Below are positions 50,119 to 61,610 of a DNA stretch of 64,000 bases, piece by piece. This DNA is from Roridomyces roridus (lineage: Eukaryota; Basidiomycota; Agaricomycetes; Agaricales; Mycenaceae): positions 2,790,001-2,854,000 of the forward strand of contig JARKIF010000005.1 in NCBI GenBank assembly GCA_029378245.1, read 5' to 3'. Under the pieces are notes generated by a model, which saw only the letters and a list, made by a program, of their open reading frames with translations, was not told the origin of the DNA and ran no database searches. Made by a program: the position numbers and the translations under genes. The stretch's first letter is position 1. Every line of letters starts with the position of its first letter.

Positions 50119-50538
50119 TCAGTGTAGATTCACGCACGTCGTTTCCATCCTCATCGACATTCCGCTCGGGCCGTCGTCTAACACTCCTGCGCGGTGGAGA
50201 CGGCATCGGTGCTGGCGCAAGGAACGTGTTGGCCTGGAAATGGGTAAGCAAGATAGAATGGATCTAGATGACAGAATGCTCACCTCATCCTTGGAAAGAT
50301 GCTTGCCGTAGTCGGCGCTCTTGGGGTCGCTGACATCGAGGAGGGCGGCATGCAGTCCTGCGGTGTCCTTGGATGCAAGAGCCATGCGAAGGTGACCACA
50401 GCGTCGGCGGGGGCGGGCCCAAGGCTAGCAAAGCCCTCGGGGGCTGAGGCAAGCTGTTTTTGGACGATGAACGTCTTGAAAGCAGGACTGGCAGCAGCCA
50501 GAGAGACGAAGGAAGCCAAGAGGATGGACGCGTGCCAT
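50119..50538 (-). pseudogene. Sedolisin (S53 tripeptidyl-peptidase) pro-domain relic
   Basis: Reading leftward from an ATG at 50538, a signal-like stretch (ASILLASFVSLAAASPAF) and FIVQKQLASAPEGFASLGPA are followed by MALASKDTAGLHAALLDVSD, PKSADYGKHLSKDE and, across a 47-nt intron, ANTFLAPA then STDAVSTAQE. This is the Pro-kumamolisin activation domain of secreted S53 peptidases. The frame changes at least three times: just after the ATG, at VVTF/RMAL (near 50392), and before STDAV, which ends in a stop. No catalytic domain with the Ser-Glu-Asp triad is recognisable further left, so this is a decayed 5' end. Confidence 0.65.
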
Positions 50539-50883
50539 GGTGCGGCTGAGGAATAATCCTTTTAAAGGTTCTCCTCCTCCCGGATTGCCATTGTGCAATC
50601 GCCGCCGTATTCTCGAAGGCGAACAGAAGAAAGGATAGACTGCTTCCAGGTTCAGCTGCGACTGCCGTTATCTGCCCTGAGTCCGAGGACTACTGAGCTT
50701 GGCTGCGCGACGCAGTGTGGCCGAAGCAGCCAGGGGGTTCAAAACAGGGTTCTAGTCCCATCCCAAGTGCGGGATTCAGAGTGCCTAAAACGACGAGAAT
50801 TTCGTGAAGAGCTCGGGGGAGGGAGTTGCGGTTGAACGTTGAACGTTGTGATTGCGGCAACACAGCGGCGATCACAGCTGTTG

Positions 50884-53175
50884 ATGTCTCCCATTCGCGT
50901 CGCAGTGCTTACAGGTTCGCTCTCCTCGTCGTCGACTCCACGACGCGTCTCTCACATTGACCTAGTTAGCGATACTGCTTCTACCAACTCTAGCGCCGAC
51001 AAATCCAGACTGGGCCCACCATCCGCGATATCTTCGAAAACAACTCTTTCTCATGCAATGACCACAGATCGTAGCAGACGACGTGTTGTCCATCCAAGAC
51101 GCTGTAAAGCGATGGTGCAGTCGCGGGGACGTCGACTGGGTCATAACTCCCGGTGGTACGGGCTTTGGAGTACGCGACCAGACGCCCGAAGTGAGCCAAT
51201 GTCTACTGCTCCTGTTTTCGAGGGCTGGATGATTGCAGGCAAATTCACCGTTGCTCGAGCGTGAGGCACCCGGCCTTGTGCATCTCATGATGTCCTCGTC
51301 GCTCAAGCATACGCCTTTGGCTGCTTTGTCGCGACCCGTTGCGGGAACGATCAAGAACACGCTTGTAGTGACGCTTCCGGGCAGCGTCAAAGCCGTGAAA
51401 GAGAATTTGGAGGCTCTTCTTGCTGGAGGCGTCGTCAATCATGCGATAGAGTTGATTCGAGGCGGGACGGGGAAACAGGTCCATGCTGAGCTCGCTGGGC
51501 ACCATCACCACCACCATGACCATGCGGTACGTCAATCACGGACGCTCTCTCATGACCCCTCTGCTGCGGGTGAGATCGATTTTTAATGTGAGGTCATATT
51601 TCTGACAATATTTTACAGCTTCAGCGCGCCATCGAGTTTCACCCTATTCGCTGCTTTCGCTCGAGAACGCTCTTTCGTTGGTGGAAGAAAGGGTTGCGGT
51701 GCTTGGAACCGAGAAACGATTGGTAATTCGCTCCAGACATGACGCAAAGCTGGGCATTAAACGGAGCTTAGGTCACACAGGAACTGAGAGCACATGTTCT
51801 CGCAGAGGACGTGCTTGCTCCACAGAACGCACCTTCCACCTCCACCACCAGTGTCGACGGATATGCCCTCCGCTGTAAGATGATACGCTTGCAACAAGTA
51901 CAGCTGATTAAGACTTCGTTAGCCACTGATCCTCCTGGCGTCTACAAGATCCTTACCTCCAACACCCACAAGATATCAACCCCTCTTCCCGAGGGTTGTA
52001 TCTATCGCATCAACACCGGTGGCCCCTTACCTGCCGGAACGGATACTGTAATATGGTCGAGGACACGCGCCTTGTTTCCACCTTCAAAACCGAGGAAGGA
52101 GTTGATGGAGAGGAAAACGAGGTTGAGTGTTTGGTGCAGGTTCCAGCTGGCGAGAACGTGCGCGCTCCCGGGTCGGACGTCTCCAAGGGCGACGTAGTTC
52201 TCCAAAAGGGCGATATTATTCTGAGCGAGGGTGGAGAGATTGGGACTTTGGCGTTCGTTGGACGTAAAGAGGTGTGTTTTTCTCTCTCACCTGGCCCGAC
52301 AACCATTCACGAGTTATCAAGGTCGAGGTTGTCCGTCGACCAGTTGTAGCGTTGTTGAGCACCGGCAACGAACTTGTTGATCTGTAGAACCCTCAGCCTC
52401 ATTCAAACGACGAGTGGGGAGGGATATGGGATACGAACCGACCTTCCCTACAAGCGGCCTTGGAAGGCATGGGTTACGAAGTCGTTGATTTGGAAATAGT
52501 TCTCGACGAGTTGAGCAAGCCTTCGCGAAGATTCACCTCGTACTTAGACGTCCCGCAGCATCCCTTCGCACGTTGCTGCCATACGAAAGGGCCTCGACTC
52601 TGCAGATATCCTCCTCACCACCGGCGGGACGTCTATGGGTCCTACCGACCTTTTGAAGCCTGTAATCGAGCGCCACTTCCAGGGCACGATCCACTTCGGC
52701 AGAGTCACCGTGAAACCAGGCAAACCCACCACGTTCGCAACTATTCCTGTCGGTGGCACAACAACGCCCGTCTTTGCCCTCCCCGGGAATCCAGCCTCGG
52801 CTTTGGTTACATTCAACGTCTTTGTCGTGCCTGCACTCAGAAAGCTCGGTGGTTGGCCGGAGGCGCGACGCCACCTGCCTCGCGTGTCAGTCAAGGTGTA
52901 TATCTCATTCCCAGAGTGGCTCGGCACTGACTTTCGTCAATTCCAGCTCGCTAGCGCCATGACCCTCGATCCACGCACCGAATTCCACCGGGTCATAATA
53001 CGTGCCGACTCGGAGGGTTTGCAGGCCTTCAGCAGCGGGGGGGCAGCGGTCGAGCCGAGTTGCGAGTTTGAGTGGCGCGAATGGGTTCGTTGTGCTCCCG
53101 ATGAAGACGCCAGAACGCAGTCGGCTGGAGGTTGGGACGAGCGTGTCTGCTGTGTTGATTGGCGCCATTCAGTAG
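50884..53175 (+). pseudogene. Gephyrin/Cnx1-type molybdenum cofactor synthesis gene, multiply disrupted
   Basis: Two fused modules can be followed in order. The MogA-like half has MSPIRVAVLT, VSDTASTNSSADKS, GPTIRDIFENNSFSCN, WVITPGGTGFGVRDQTPE and LLEREAPGLVHLMMSSSLKH, then ALSRPVAGTIKNTLVVTLPG and a His-rich linker. The MoeA-like half has HVLAEDVLAPQNAP, SVDGYALR, GCIYRINTGGPLPAGTDTV, ILLTTGGTSMGPTDLLKPVI and PVFALPGNPASALVTFNVFV, ending TSVSAVLIGAIQ before the TAG at 53175. Plausible introns exist, but the frame breaks near 51005, 51068, 51620, 52055 and 53038, and a TAG follows LLSTGNELVDL at about 52383. The ancestral product inserts molybdate into molybdopterin. It cannot make that protein as read. 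Confidence 0.75.
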
Positions 53176-53282
53176 TGGTCACGTGCTTGTCCCAGACCAG
53201 AATGGAAAGTCGCGTTTGGGAACAATAGTGCTCGGGTCGTATAAAGACTCCGAGCCCAGCGCGTCTCTTCATCCCCTCTGCC

Positions 53283-54674
53283 ATGTCTCGACGCGTTCTG
53301 CCACGCAATCCGCTATCTGGCTTGGATCTCAATATCCAGGTACAGACGCGCCAGAAGCGCAATCCGGTCAAGAAACCCAACAAAGCGCAACCCTTCACGA
53401 CCGTGCCACCTGAAATCATCACCGAAATCTTCGTCCACTGCCTCTCCTCCAATCCGGACGGCAGGCCCCGCCTTTATTGCGCACCATTGCTTTTGCTCCG
53501 GGTCTGCAGGAGTTGGCGTGAAATCGCCCTTGCCGCTCCCAGATTATGGACGCGATTGGCCATTTTCGCTCCTCAATGGTTCTTCTCCAAGCCTGGTGCA
53601 GTTGATCAATATGTCGATACGTGGTTCCAGCGCGCTAAGGCGTTGCCCGTGTCTTTGGACTTCACCGGGTACGACGTGCAGGACAAGAACAGCATACATG
53701 CCATCCTGTCCGCTCATGCCCCGCGGCTTCAGCCCTTGACGCTCAGCCTGCCCATCGTGGACTTCTTTACTGACACTCTCGAGTTCCCAGAACTGCAACA
53801 AATCACCCTCGCCGTTCTTTTCGAGCGACCAGGAGGTGTTGGGCGGTACATCGAGGCTCACCCACCCTGCGAATCTTTCAAGACCGCGCCGCAACTGCGC
53901 GAGGTTCACCTTCGTAGGCCCTGTGATCCGGGGCTTTTCCTTCTCCCTTTAGAAAGACTTGCCAAATTCACCGGAGAGGGGTTGACGGTTAATCAGTGCC
54001 TCGACTTTCTGCAGTCGGTTCCATCCCTCGTCGAATGCAGCCTCACTGTTAAGAAGGGTGATGCGGCGCCACCACTTGGTGAAGAACGGGTGCTCATGCA
54101 GCATCTGCGCTCCCTGCACCTGGGAGCCGATGAGGACGTCGAGTGCTCCGAGGTCGTAAAGATCTTCGAGCTTCTCGAAGTACCTGCGTTGGAGTGCCTT
54201 GACCTCGACTGCATCCCTGATCTCCACGTGATGGCCGCCTTCTTCTCCAGAGTATCCGCATCGTTGCAGAACCTTTCGCTCACCGGCGATGCCCTTGAGC
54301 CCAGTGCTCTCGAGTGGTTCATACAGTTGCCCAACTTGACGCACGTCGAGTTCGTCAGCCCCAATAGCGACTTTATATCCTCCTTCCTCTGCAGGCTGTA
54401 CGAGATGGACTTTCTCCCTCGTCTCCATACCCTCCGGTTCTTGCAATCTTCTTTGGCTGTCGGTACCGAGCTCGTTGATGTTCTGGTTGCCCGCTATACC
54501 GTCGGCCTGCTCGAGGTCTTCGAGTTCCTTTCCAGCGATTCAATCGACGAGGGTCTGGATCCGCAGCTGCAGAAGCTCGTGGACAATGGCATGCAGATTC
54601 GCATCAGATCTCATAACCGAGTAAGCCCGCGCTTTCATTTCCTCTCTGGCCATACTGACTCGGTTGACAGATGA
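53283..54674 (+). CDS. F-box protein of the Agaricomycete type
   Basis: A single long exon of 463 aa from the ATG at 53283. After a basic N-terminus, the F-box reads FTTVPPEIITEIFVHCLSSN, then LLLLRVCRSWREIALAAPRL with the typical CRxWRxIAL helix. A leucine-rich-repeat-like region follows to about residue 440 (LRSLHLGADED, LECLDLDCIPDL, LQNLSLTGDAL, LPRLHTLRFL). It is a likely SCF ubiquitin-ligase adaptor with an unknown target, and is not closely similar to the three copies at 7-11 kb. The last 18 codons may be intronic: a GTAAGC donor near 54620 and a TTGACAG acceptor ending at 54670 would replace them with MSKRERGL and a stop at about 54697. Confidence 0.82.
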   Translation: MSRRVLPRNPLSGLDLNIQVQTRQKRNPVKKPNKAQPFTTVPPEIITEIFVHCLSSNPDGRPRLYCAPLLLLRVCRSWREIALAAPRLWTRLAIFAPQWFFSKPGAVDQYVDTWFQRAKALPVSLDFTGYDVQDKNSIHAILSAHAPRLQPLTLSLPIVDFFTDTLEFPELQQITLAVLFERPGGVGRYIEAHPPCESFKTAPQLREVHLRRPCDPGLFLLPLERLAKFTGEGLTVNQCLDFLQSVPSLVECSLTVKKGDAAPPLGEERVLMQHLRSLHLGADEDVECSEVVKIFELLEVPALECLDLDCIPDLHVMAAFFSRVSASLQNLSLTGDALEPSALEWFIQLPNLTHVEFVSPNSDFISSFLCRLYEMDFLPRLHTLRFLQSSLAVGTELVDVLVARYTVGLLEVFEFLSSDSIDEGLDPQLQKLVDNGMQIRIRSHNRVSPRFHFLSGHTDSVDR

Positions 54675-55430
54675 GCAAGAGGGAGAGAGGACTCTAGTCC
54701 GTAGCGTAGCGATTAGTTTTCCATTCCAAAGTACTTTTCCAATCCACCATACTTGCATTCACCTGTCCTCTCCAAAATACACCGGGTCGTTGAGTACGAC
54801 ACGTGGATTTGGACCTTGCTCCCAGGGAGAATTTGAGTAGCAAGCACCATTGAGAACAGGATTCTTTCGGCCAAAGTCGAAAGCGTCAAGTCGCCGGTCG
54901 GTCATGTGCCACATTGTTTGGGCTTGTGGACGTGCCGACAGCACCTTGCCCGCATGATTGTCCAGAAATTTTCCGCTCGATTCTGTCCACAAGCACGATT
55001 ATATATGTACTACACGCTGCACGCCTATTTTGTTGGGTTTTCTGCTATTTTGTCGGGTTTTCTTGCCCATGAAACAGACAACTGGAAAGAGGATCAGACG
55101 ATTGATCGCACGGGATACAACGGTGCACTTACAAGAAAAGGAAAAAGGAAGAAGACGAGGCCGTTGGTTGCCCGGATATATGGAAAGAAGATATGACTAT
55201 GGCGAAGTAGTCAGGGTTATAGAGCTCGATGGTGAAGGCGAAGACTTACAAAAGGCGGAGGAAGGAGAATAGGCTGATAAGCCTGAAGGAGCCAGCACTG
55301 GGGTGGATAGTAGACGTCGTGATACGAAGATGTCGACTAGTAATACAGATACATCCCTGATGTAAAAGTGAGAAAACGAGAATATGACTGAAGGCGCGAC
55401 TCACCAATATATGTAGATTTGATATACCGT
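54675..55430. other. Intergenic region
   Basis: Between convergent genes. It holds two adjacent TTTTGTTGGGTTTTCTGC/TTTTGTCGGGTTTTCTTG copies (about 55030-55065) and otherwise nothing recognisable. Confidence 0.35.
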
Positions 55431-56669
55431 TCAAGCCAAAGGAGAAGGTACGATCGCGATGGCCTTACCCCCAGGAGCCCAGAAAGAGGGAGGTGCAGTT
55501 CGGAATCGAGGCTTCTCCTTCACGGGCGTGGAAGTGGAGGCTGGGGCCCACATGCTGGAAGATAGACCAGGCTTGTTCATGTCTTCAACCTTCTTGACCT
55601 TGGGTACAAATACCGGCGCATCGACGTTCAACGGAATCGGCGCAGGAGGAGCCGTAATGCGAGTCGGACAGCCACCGCGGGACCATTGGAACGAAAGGGG
55701 CTTGGTGGGCACCCACTCCTGCTTGGCGGTGGTGAGGCGTACGGTGGGGACAAACACCTCGACTGTTGGATTGAGGTTGGTCTTGAGGGCGACCTTGTTG
55801 GTGGCAGCGGCGACGAACTTGGGGCTGCTGAGGTTGGTGGGAAGAGAAACCGATGCGGGAAGCGTTGGGCGATGGGCCACCAACAGAAGGGGCATAGACA
55901 CCGAAGTGGAAATGCGAGCCAACGGACCGAGAAGAGACCCAACGGGCTTGACTTCTGTCTCGTCGCCGACAAGGGTGGTGTCAGCGTCGTCCGAATCTTG
56001 TTGCACTGGGATGTTGCGGCGGAATCTGCTGCTGATATTGATCCACGCGCGTTGCTGGAAGCGCAGGAGAAGGGACAAAACCGACGACGATTTGATCCAA
56101 ACCAGAAGGAGGGCCGCGACGAAACCCCACATGACCAGGGCCATGATACCAAGAACGAACGTCTTGTCGTTGACGGTGGTGGTGGTGGTGGGGATTTCAG
56201 CACTTGGAACAGGCACGTCGTCCTCAATGAAAGCACATCCTTCGTCATCTTGAATCGCGAGCGCGAGGGCCGTGGGCGACGTGGAGGCGATTTGGTGTAG
56301 GATCTGGGCTCGCATGACATGGAGCAGAGCCAACGCAACCGGTATTAGCGACGCCTGAGATACTGGGCGAGACCTTGGGGCGGCGAGGACGAGCGTGGCG
56401 GGAGGAGGCTGCTGGCCACGGGCGGGACGCTTGATGCCGTTGAGGAGGCGCTTGACTACCATAGCGAACCGAAACATGACCGGGACCACGACGAACACGT
56501 TCAGGCCGTATGATTTGAGGACTAGCAGGACGATGAACAGGTTTGGGACCGTTGTGGAACCGGCGAGTGTCGCGAGGGCGAACTTGAGAACGCCGGGACC
56601 AAGGAAGGTCACCAATGGGGCGGATGCGAAGCCGAGGACGTAGAAGAGCGTGAGGTGGAGGAGGAGCAT
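55431..56669 (-). CDS. Unrecognised membrane protein with a Pro-rich C-terminal tail
   Basis: I use the ATG at 56669 (412 aa). The frame is open further upstream but has only a GTG there. Hydrophobic segments are MLLLHLTLFYVLGF, APLVTFLGPGVLKFALATLA, LFIVLLVLKSYGLNVFVVVP and, after a polar loop with a Pro/Thr run, VLGIMALVMWGFVAALLLVW. The remaining 200 residues are soluble and rich in Pro/Val/Thr (VEVFVPTVRL, APPAPIPLNVDAPVFVPKV). I know no family for it. The plan (N-terminal helices, then an acidic and Pro-rich tail) is like that of the gene at 16353-17879, though I see no convincing sequence match. Single exon. Confidence 0.6.
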   Translation of the reverse strand: MLLLHLTLFYVLGFASAPLVTFLGPGVLKFALATLAGSTTVPNLFIVLLVLKSYGLNVFVVVPVMFRFAMVVKRLLNGIKRPARGQQPPPATLVLAAPRSRPVSQASLIPVALALLHVMRAQILHQIASTSPTALALAIQDDEGCAFIEDDVPVPSAEIPTTTTTVNDKTFVLGIMALVMWGFVAALLLVWIKSSSVLSLLLRFQQRAWINISSRFRRNIPVQQDSDDADTTLVGDETEVKPVGSLLGPLARISTSVSMPLLLVAHRPTLPASVSLPTNLSSPKFVAAATNKVALKTNLNPTVEVFVPTVRLTTAKQEWVPTKPLSFQWSRGGCPTRITAPPAPIPLNVDAPVFVPKVKKVEDMNKPGLSSSMWAPASTSTPVKEKPRFRTAPPSFWAPGGKAIAIVPSPLA

Positions 56670-57121
56670 GGCGTTGTATACGCTATAGCAAGGTTCGTAG
56701 ATGACGGGGGAAGTCAAGAACGAATGCAGCACGAGCGAGTGTCAGCCACCCTCTTATACTTGCGATCGGGAATTTTTCTCCGAATATGGGCACAGAATGC
56801 AAAACACGACTCACGTCGACGAGGAAGAAGGGCCTTCAAACCGAGGGTAACGCGACGACATCTGGAAAGTTCAAGACGAAAGCAGAAGCGTGGGATCATC
56901 AAAGGTACTCTCGTTGCCACCTTCCTCAATCCCGACTTGAAACGCTTGGAAACATCCCAAGGCAATTGGTGCTCGAGAAAATGCAAATCTAGCTATTAGA
57001 TACATTAAGTACACAATACACAAAGAATGCGTAAATCGTGACAATAGATGGAAGAAATATGGCCGTAAAAAAGATAAAAGATGAAAGAAAAAAGAGATAA
57101 AATCGTAAATCGTGCCTGGCA
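56670..57121. other. Short intergenic region
   Basis: Upstream of the membrane protein and downstream of the antiporter, both on the minus strand. A TATAAGAGGG-type motif on the minus strand near 56750-56760 may be the membrane protein's core promoter. Confidence 0.35.
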
Positions 57122-59691
57122 TTACTTCCCTTCCGCATGACCAGCATCTGAACTAGCCGGCGCATCCTGCGCCTGTGTCGTAACATCGTCCTCCTCCTGC
57201 TGCTGACCATGTACATCATCCCCAAACACACTTGCCCTTGGCGTATTCGTCCCACTCCCAGGCTCCGCGAACCGCACCGACCTCGCTGGCGAAGCCTCCC
57301 TAGACGGTCTCACAGACGCTGCTGCCAACCTCAAGCTATCCACACGAGACCGCCGGCCCGTCCTTGTAGTTGTGGGCGCAGCTGGAGGTCGCTGCACGTA
57401 CGCAAAGTCCGTCGAGCGTGCTGTGGACATTATATCCGTGGCCCCAGATCCAGAAGACTCGGAAGGGGGGGGCTGGACCTCAGGTGATGGCCGTATAAGC
57501 TTTTGAGCGTGTCCGAGGAGACCTTTCCGAGTCGACCGACGCCGTGACTTGGTGCGTTTTCGCCGATCGCGTTCCGGCGAAGATGCAGGGGAGGCGCTGC
57601 TCGGTCCCGCCTCGTTATCATCTTCCGAAGCCCACTCCTCCTCCTCCTCCTCTCCCTTCTGCTGATGTAGGTGCATGTTAATCCCAAGTCGTTCCTCGAT
57701 GCTCCTCCCCAGCGCCTCAACGTCTACTCCACCGATATGAGCATGTGGTGCTCCACGGATCCGCTCGACCAGTCCACGAGCTGCAGCCTCGGGTCCGCGG
57801 TAAGCTGATCGCGACTGTTCGTCCAAATCCGCGTTCCGAATCACCTCCACTTCGACCTGCAGAAAGATCAGACTTTACCAAAAACGTACAAAAAGGGAAA
57901 CTCACCTCTTCACCAGGCCCAGCACGCCGTTCTATAATTCTATGCGGACCCTCCTGCCACTCTTGCACGAGCTCCTCACCATCCGGCGGAATGTCTCCCT
58001 CCGGCACCTGGCGTTTCTCAGGTGGCGTTCCCGCAGCCGTCGGACTCTCGCTCTGCCTAACATCAATCTCCTCCAACACCCGCCCATCATGCACCTCGAC
58101 CTTTTCCCCAGTAGTCCCACTCCCACCCCCAAGCCCCATCTCCAAATCCATATCATCCCTATTAACCACAACATCGCCCGGGCCCACATGTCTGACATTG
58201 TTCATCCACTCAGGACCTCGTCCAGGACCCGCCGTAGCCGTCGTATGCCTTGACCACGTCCTCGACACCGAATGTACCCGTTTGCCGAGCGAGAAACCGG
58301 GTATACTCAGCCCGTGCACCGCAATACTGCACAGCACCATAAACGCGCAGATGGGCTGGATCGTCTTGGACAACAACTCGACTTGGTGGTTTTCCTCCGA
58401 GAGCGGGGATTCTTGCAGGACCCCGGTAGCGAGCGTCGAGATGAAGACGGCGCCAACGCCGATGGGACCAAAGTGCCCGGTGAAAAAGGCTTCTTGGAAG
58501 GTCTTGATGTCGGGAATCCAGCGGTAGAGCGCGAGCATCACCGGCAGGCGCCGCAGCACGAGCACGCAGATGGCGAGCACGACGAGGCGCCACACTTGCA
58601 AGGTCGTGTCGTGGTTTGAGAACTGGTCAAAAGGCATCCAGGCGCCGATGTAGATGAATGCGGCTACGTTGAAGAGCAAGTCGATGACGCTGGAGAAGAC
58701 GGACTCTTCGGTTTGGCGATTGAAGAAACCATCCCAAGCAAATGCGGCCCCGCAGGCGAACGCGCTCAGAAGATCGTCCGAGCCGAGGAGGGTCGTGAGA
58801 CCGATGGTGAGCAACGCCAGGGACACGTATTGAGCGACGTAAGAGTGCCTGTCGATGAGACTGTGCCTCTCTGCAAACTTCATGAGGTGGCGGAACCCTA
58901 CTCCGATCAGGGAGCCAATAATAACGCCAAGGATGACTTGGTCTACTGGGCAATTAGACAGTATTGAGGAGAATGAAAAAAAGACGCACAGAGCCACAGT
59001 TTGAGAAACCAGTCGCTGACGGCCTGGCCGGTGTTCCCATCCAGAATGAGGTACAGTGCGATGTAGAGAAAGGGGAAGGCTGCTCCGTCATTGCATCCGC
59101 TCTCTGCGGCGAGGAGGTGCCTAATGTGCGCTGGTACATGCTTGTCGGCGTATTTGCCACCAACGACTGCAGCGGCGAGGATGGGATCGGTGGGAGTCAG
59201 GCACGCTGCGACGGCGAGGGAGGAGAGAAAGTTGAGGCCGGGGATGAGCAGGTATATGAACGCCGCAGAGACGAACCAGCCCCATATCATGACTGGCCCG
59301 AGCAGAAAGAACAGACTGCGCCAGTGGCGACGCATGTATGCTTTGGGCAACTCGACGCCGATGGCAAAGACACCGATGGCTAGGACGACTCGAGTGAGCT
59401 CCAGAGTGATGACATTGGCCGTCTCTTCGCTATTGTTGGCCCAGTCTCGCGGATTGAAGATGTTGGCACCGCGAGGGCCAATGATGACGCCGAAAATGAA
59501 GGCCCAGCATGCCTCGCCGATGTAGAGCCTCTCCCGAAGCAATAGGGAAAACATCCCGAAGAGAACGACGAAGCCACCGAGGACGGCATAGGCGATGTGC
59601 GGGACGGTCACGTCAATCTAGAGCAGTCGCGTTGAACGCGTAGTAAGAGCAGGAAGGAGTAAAGACGCACGGGGTCGAAATGGGGCGCCAT
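57122..59691 (-). CDS. NHA1: Plasma-membrane Na+/H+ antiporter (fungal NHA1 type)
   Basis: Exons 59671-59691, 58990-59617, 57906-58942 and 57122-57856 give 806 aa. The N-terminus MAPHFDP-IDVTVPHIAYAV leads into about 12 membrane segments with NHA1 hallmarks: ACWAFIFGVIIGPRGANIFN, GWFVSAAFIYLLIPGLNF, ACLTPTDPILAAAVVGGKYA, AAESGCNDGAAFPFLYIALY (ND ion-binding pair) and ACGAAFAWDGFFNRQTEESV. The cytosolic tail from about residue 430 is hydrophilic and disordered, with Ser/Arg-rich and acidic clusters, ending about 375 residues later. Family role: electroneutral or electrogenic export of Na+ and K+ for salt and pH tolerance. The tail is probably regulatory. Confidence 0.92.
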
Positions 59692-61272
59692 GTCAACTGA
59701 TTGGATGGCAGAAATCGCTCAACGGGCGGCAATGCGGCCAACTGTCGAGGCGGTTTGACTGACCCGTACTTGTACCCAACGCACGGCGATAAAGGAACTG
59801 GACAAGACTATCGAGGGGCAAGAGGGAGGATGACAGAAAGTTGCGTGATGGCCTTGGCTCGGCGGTGGCTCCACTCGAGAAAAAAAATTCAAATCAGTGC
59901 GCGACCCTTATACAACAGCCCCTTGCTATGTACCCAGCTGCCTGCCACCTACAACGAGGCAACCTCCTTAGCCTCGTCTTAACCTCCACATAGCCTATGC
60001 TACGACGCATCGCCAAGCTCATGTAACCTTCATGAAGAACAAAATGGCTTGGAAATGTGCTTGGAGCCCCGACACCACCTGACGCACCGACTACATTCTT
60101 GGCATCCGACGGGACAGGACGGACACACGCAGATCACACGCTGGGGAAAGTCGCCGGTGCCTTGCACGTTCTGATACTTACCAGGTCTCCGACGCGCTTG
60201 CGCGCTAAGTTCAAGTGTGTATATCGTCCCGAACTCTATCTAAGCTGGCTCAAGGTTACCAACCCGTCCTCGGCATTCAATAGGTGTTCTTGTGCTCACC
60301 ACTCTCTTTTCTCATGCGAGCCACAGTCTGCCACAACAGGGGCATCCACTTGGCGCTGAGGGAACTAGTCGTCAACCCAAGTAGACGAACTGCGGAAAAG
60401 CCAACCTTACTGTACCTGCACGGTTCGCCGGCAACTCACAAAGTTGTAATTTATTCACCTTATCTGCCGCACACTCTTCCGCTTGCAAACTCACTATGGA
60501 ATTCACTTCGCCACACAAGGCTTCCGCTACCTATTTCACCCAGCTCTTGGCATCTGGACAGTATCCGTGCCCTCATGAATGTACATGAACGTTTGAACCC
60601 ACTGACACGAACGTTGAATGCAGGAACCTCGAGGAATGGACTGGGATCCCTTTCGGAAAGACCCATTTCGAGGTTGCATTCAGGTAATCCACGACTGTGA
60701 TTTACCAATGTCTTACTCCTTCCTGCCTGCACAGTTCCCGAGTCTTGAGCATAACTCGCCTTCAATGTGACATGTTCGACGAACGATGTGCGAGTGTACT
60801 GCTCACTCCCCCTATTTTCCAACGGGAAAACACACTCCGGGACCAGGTTAGAGTTGGACACGGGTCGGTTAAGGGTCCATCCTATCGAACCCGCGGGTCA
60901 GCAGGTCTACCCGTGTAGTGGGCGGTGCCGCCGCGCTTCCTCAATTGCCCTTGTAAAATTTAACCCGCCGGCTTTAATCTACAAACTAACCTCAAGCTAC
61001 CCTCGCAAGGCCACGATCCTGGGCACCAACCTCGCGTGTGTGCGGCTCCCGGGCGAGGTTGGGACACTGGGCCAGTCGAGAAACCTCTATTGCGTATGGT
61101 GTCAGCCAGTCCTGGTCATCAAGCATGCGGGTACCTGATGAGTCTGAGTAATCCAACAGTTGAACAGTGATATTCCGATTCCGATTCTTGGATCGGACGA
61201 TGCTGACGAAGCGACGATCCCTCGCCTTACAATAAGCAAAGTCTCAACACTCGTCGTTTCATATCAAGAACC
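59692..61272. other. 1.6-kb intergenic region
   Basis: No coding frame has recognisable motifs and I see no tRNA. A gene with very short exons cannot be excluded. The region contains the promoter of the antiporter (minus) and of the ABM-like gene (plus). Confidence 0.4.
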
Positions 61273-61610
61273 ATGGTCTATGTCGTTATCGCCAACATGT
61301 ACGCCAACGAAGGCGCCGACATCGAGCAACAGCTCCGCACCAAGCTCCCCGAACTTGCGCGCGGATTCCTGGAAACCGAGAAGGGGACGCTGACGTGGAT
61401 TCCGCTGCAGGATACCAAAGACCCGCGCAAGTGGACGATCTTCGAGCGGTATGAGAACGAAACCGTGAGTAATTGATTTTGATTCAAATTCGTTTGTTTA
61501 CTGACGAGATGCAGAGCTTCGCGGCCCACGCCACCGAGGAGATCCAAGCGTTTTTAATTCCGAAGATAGACGTGACCAAGTTGGAGCTGCGGTTCTACAA
61601 CGAATTGTAA
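61273..61610 (+). CDS. Small ABM-like (dimeric alpha/beta-barrel) protein
   Basis: Two exons (61273-61464 and 61515-61610) give 95 aa from CCATGG at 61273. The sequence MVYVVIANMYANEGADIEQQ, then FLETEKGTLTWIPLQDTKDP, WTIFERYENET and SFAAHATEEIQAFLIPKI fits the antibiotic-biosynthesis-monooxygenase fold: a beta strand, a helix, a strand around the ETEKGTL/WxxFERY motif, and the final AHxxxxxxxxF helix. Members of this fold are small oxygenases or heme-handling enzymes; many fungal ones have no known substrate. The size is typical. Confidence 0.75.

Noticed and set aside
50695..50790. GGTTCTAGTCCC motif resembling a tRNA B-box
   Set aside because: No A-box at suitable distance and no cloverleaf pairing.
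55628..56338. Long alternative-frame ORFs overlapping the membrane protein
   Set aside because: The frame chosen has coherent membrane segments; the others are Arg/Pro-rich shadows.
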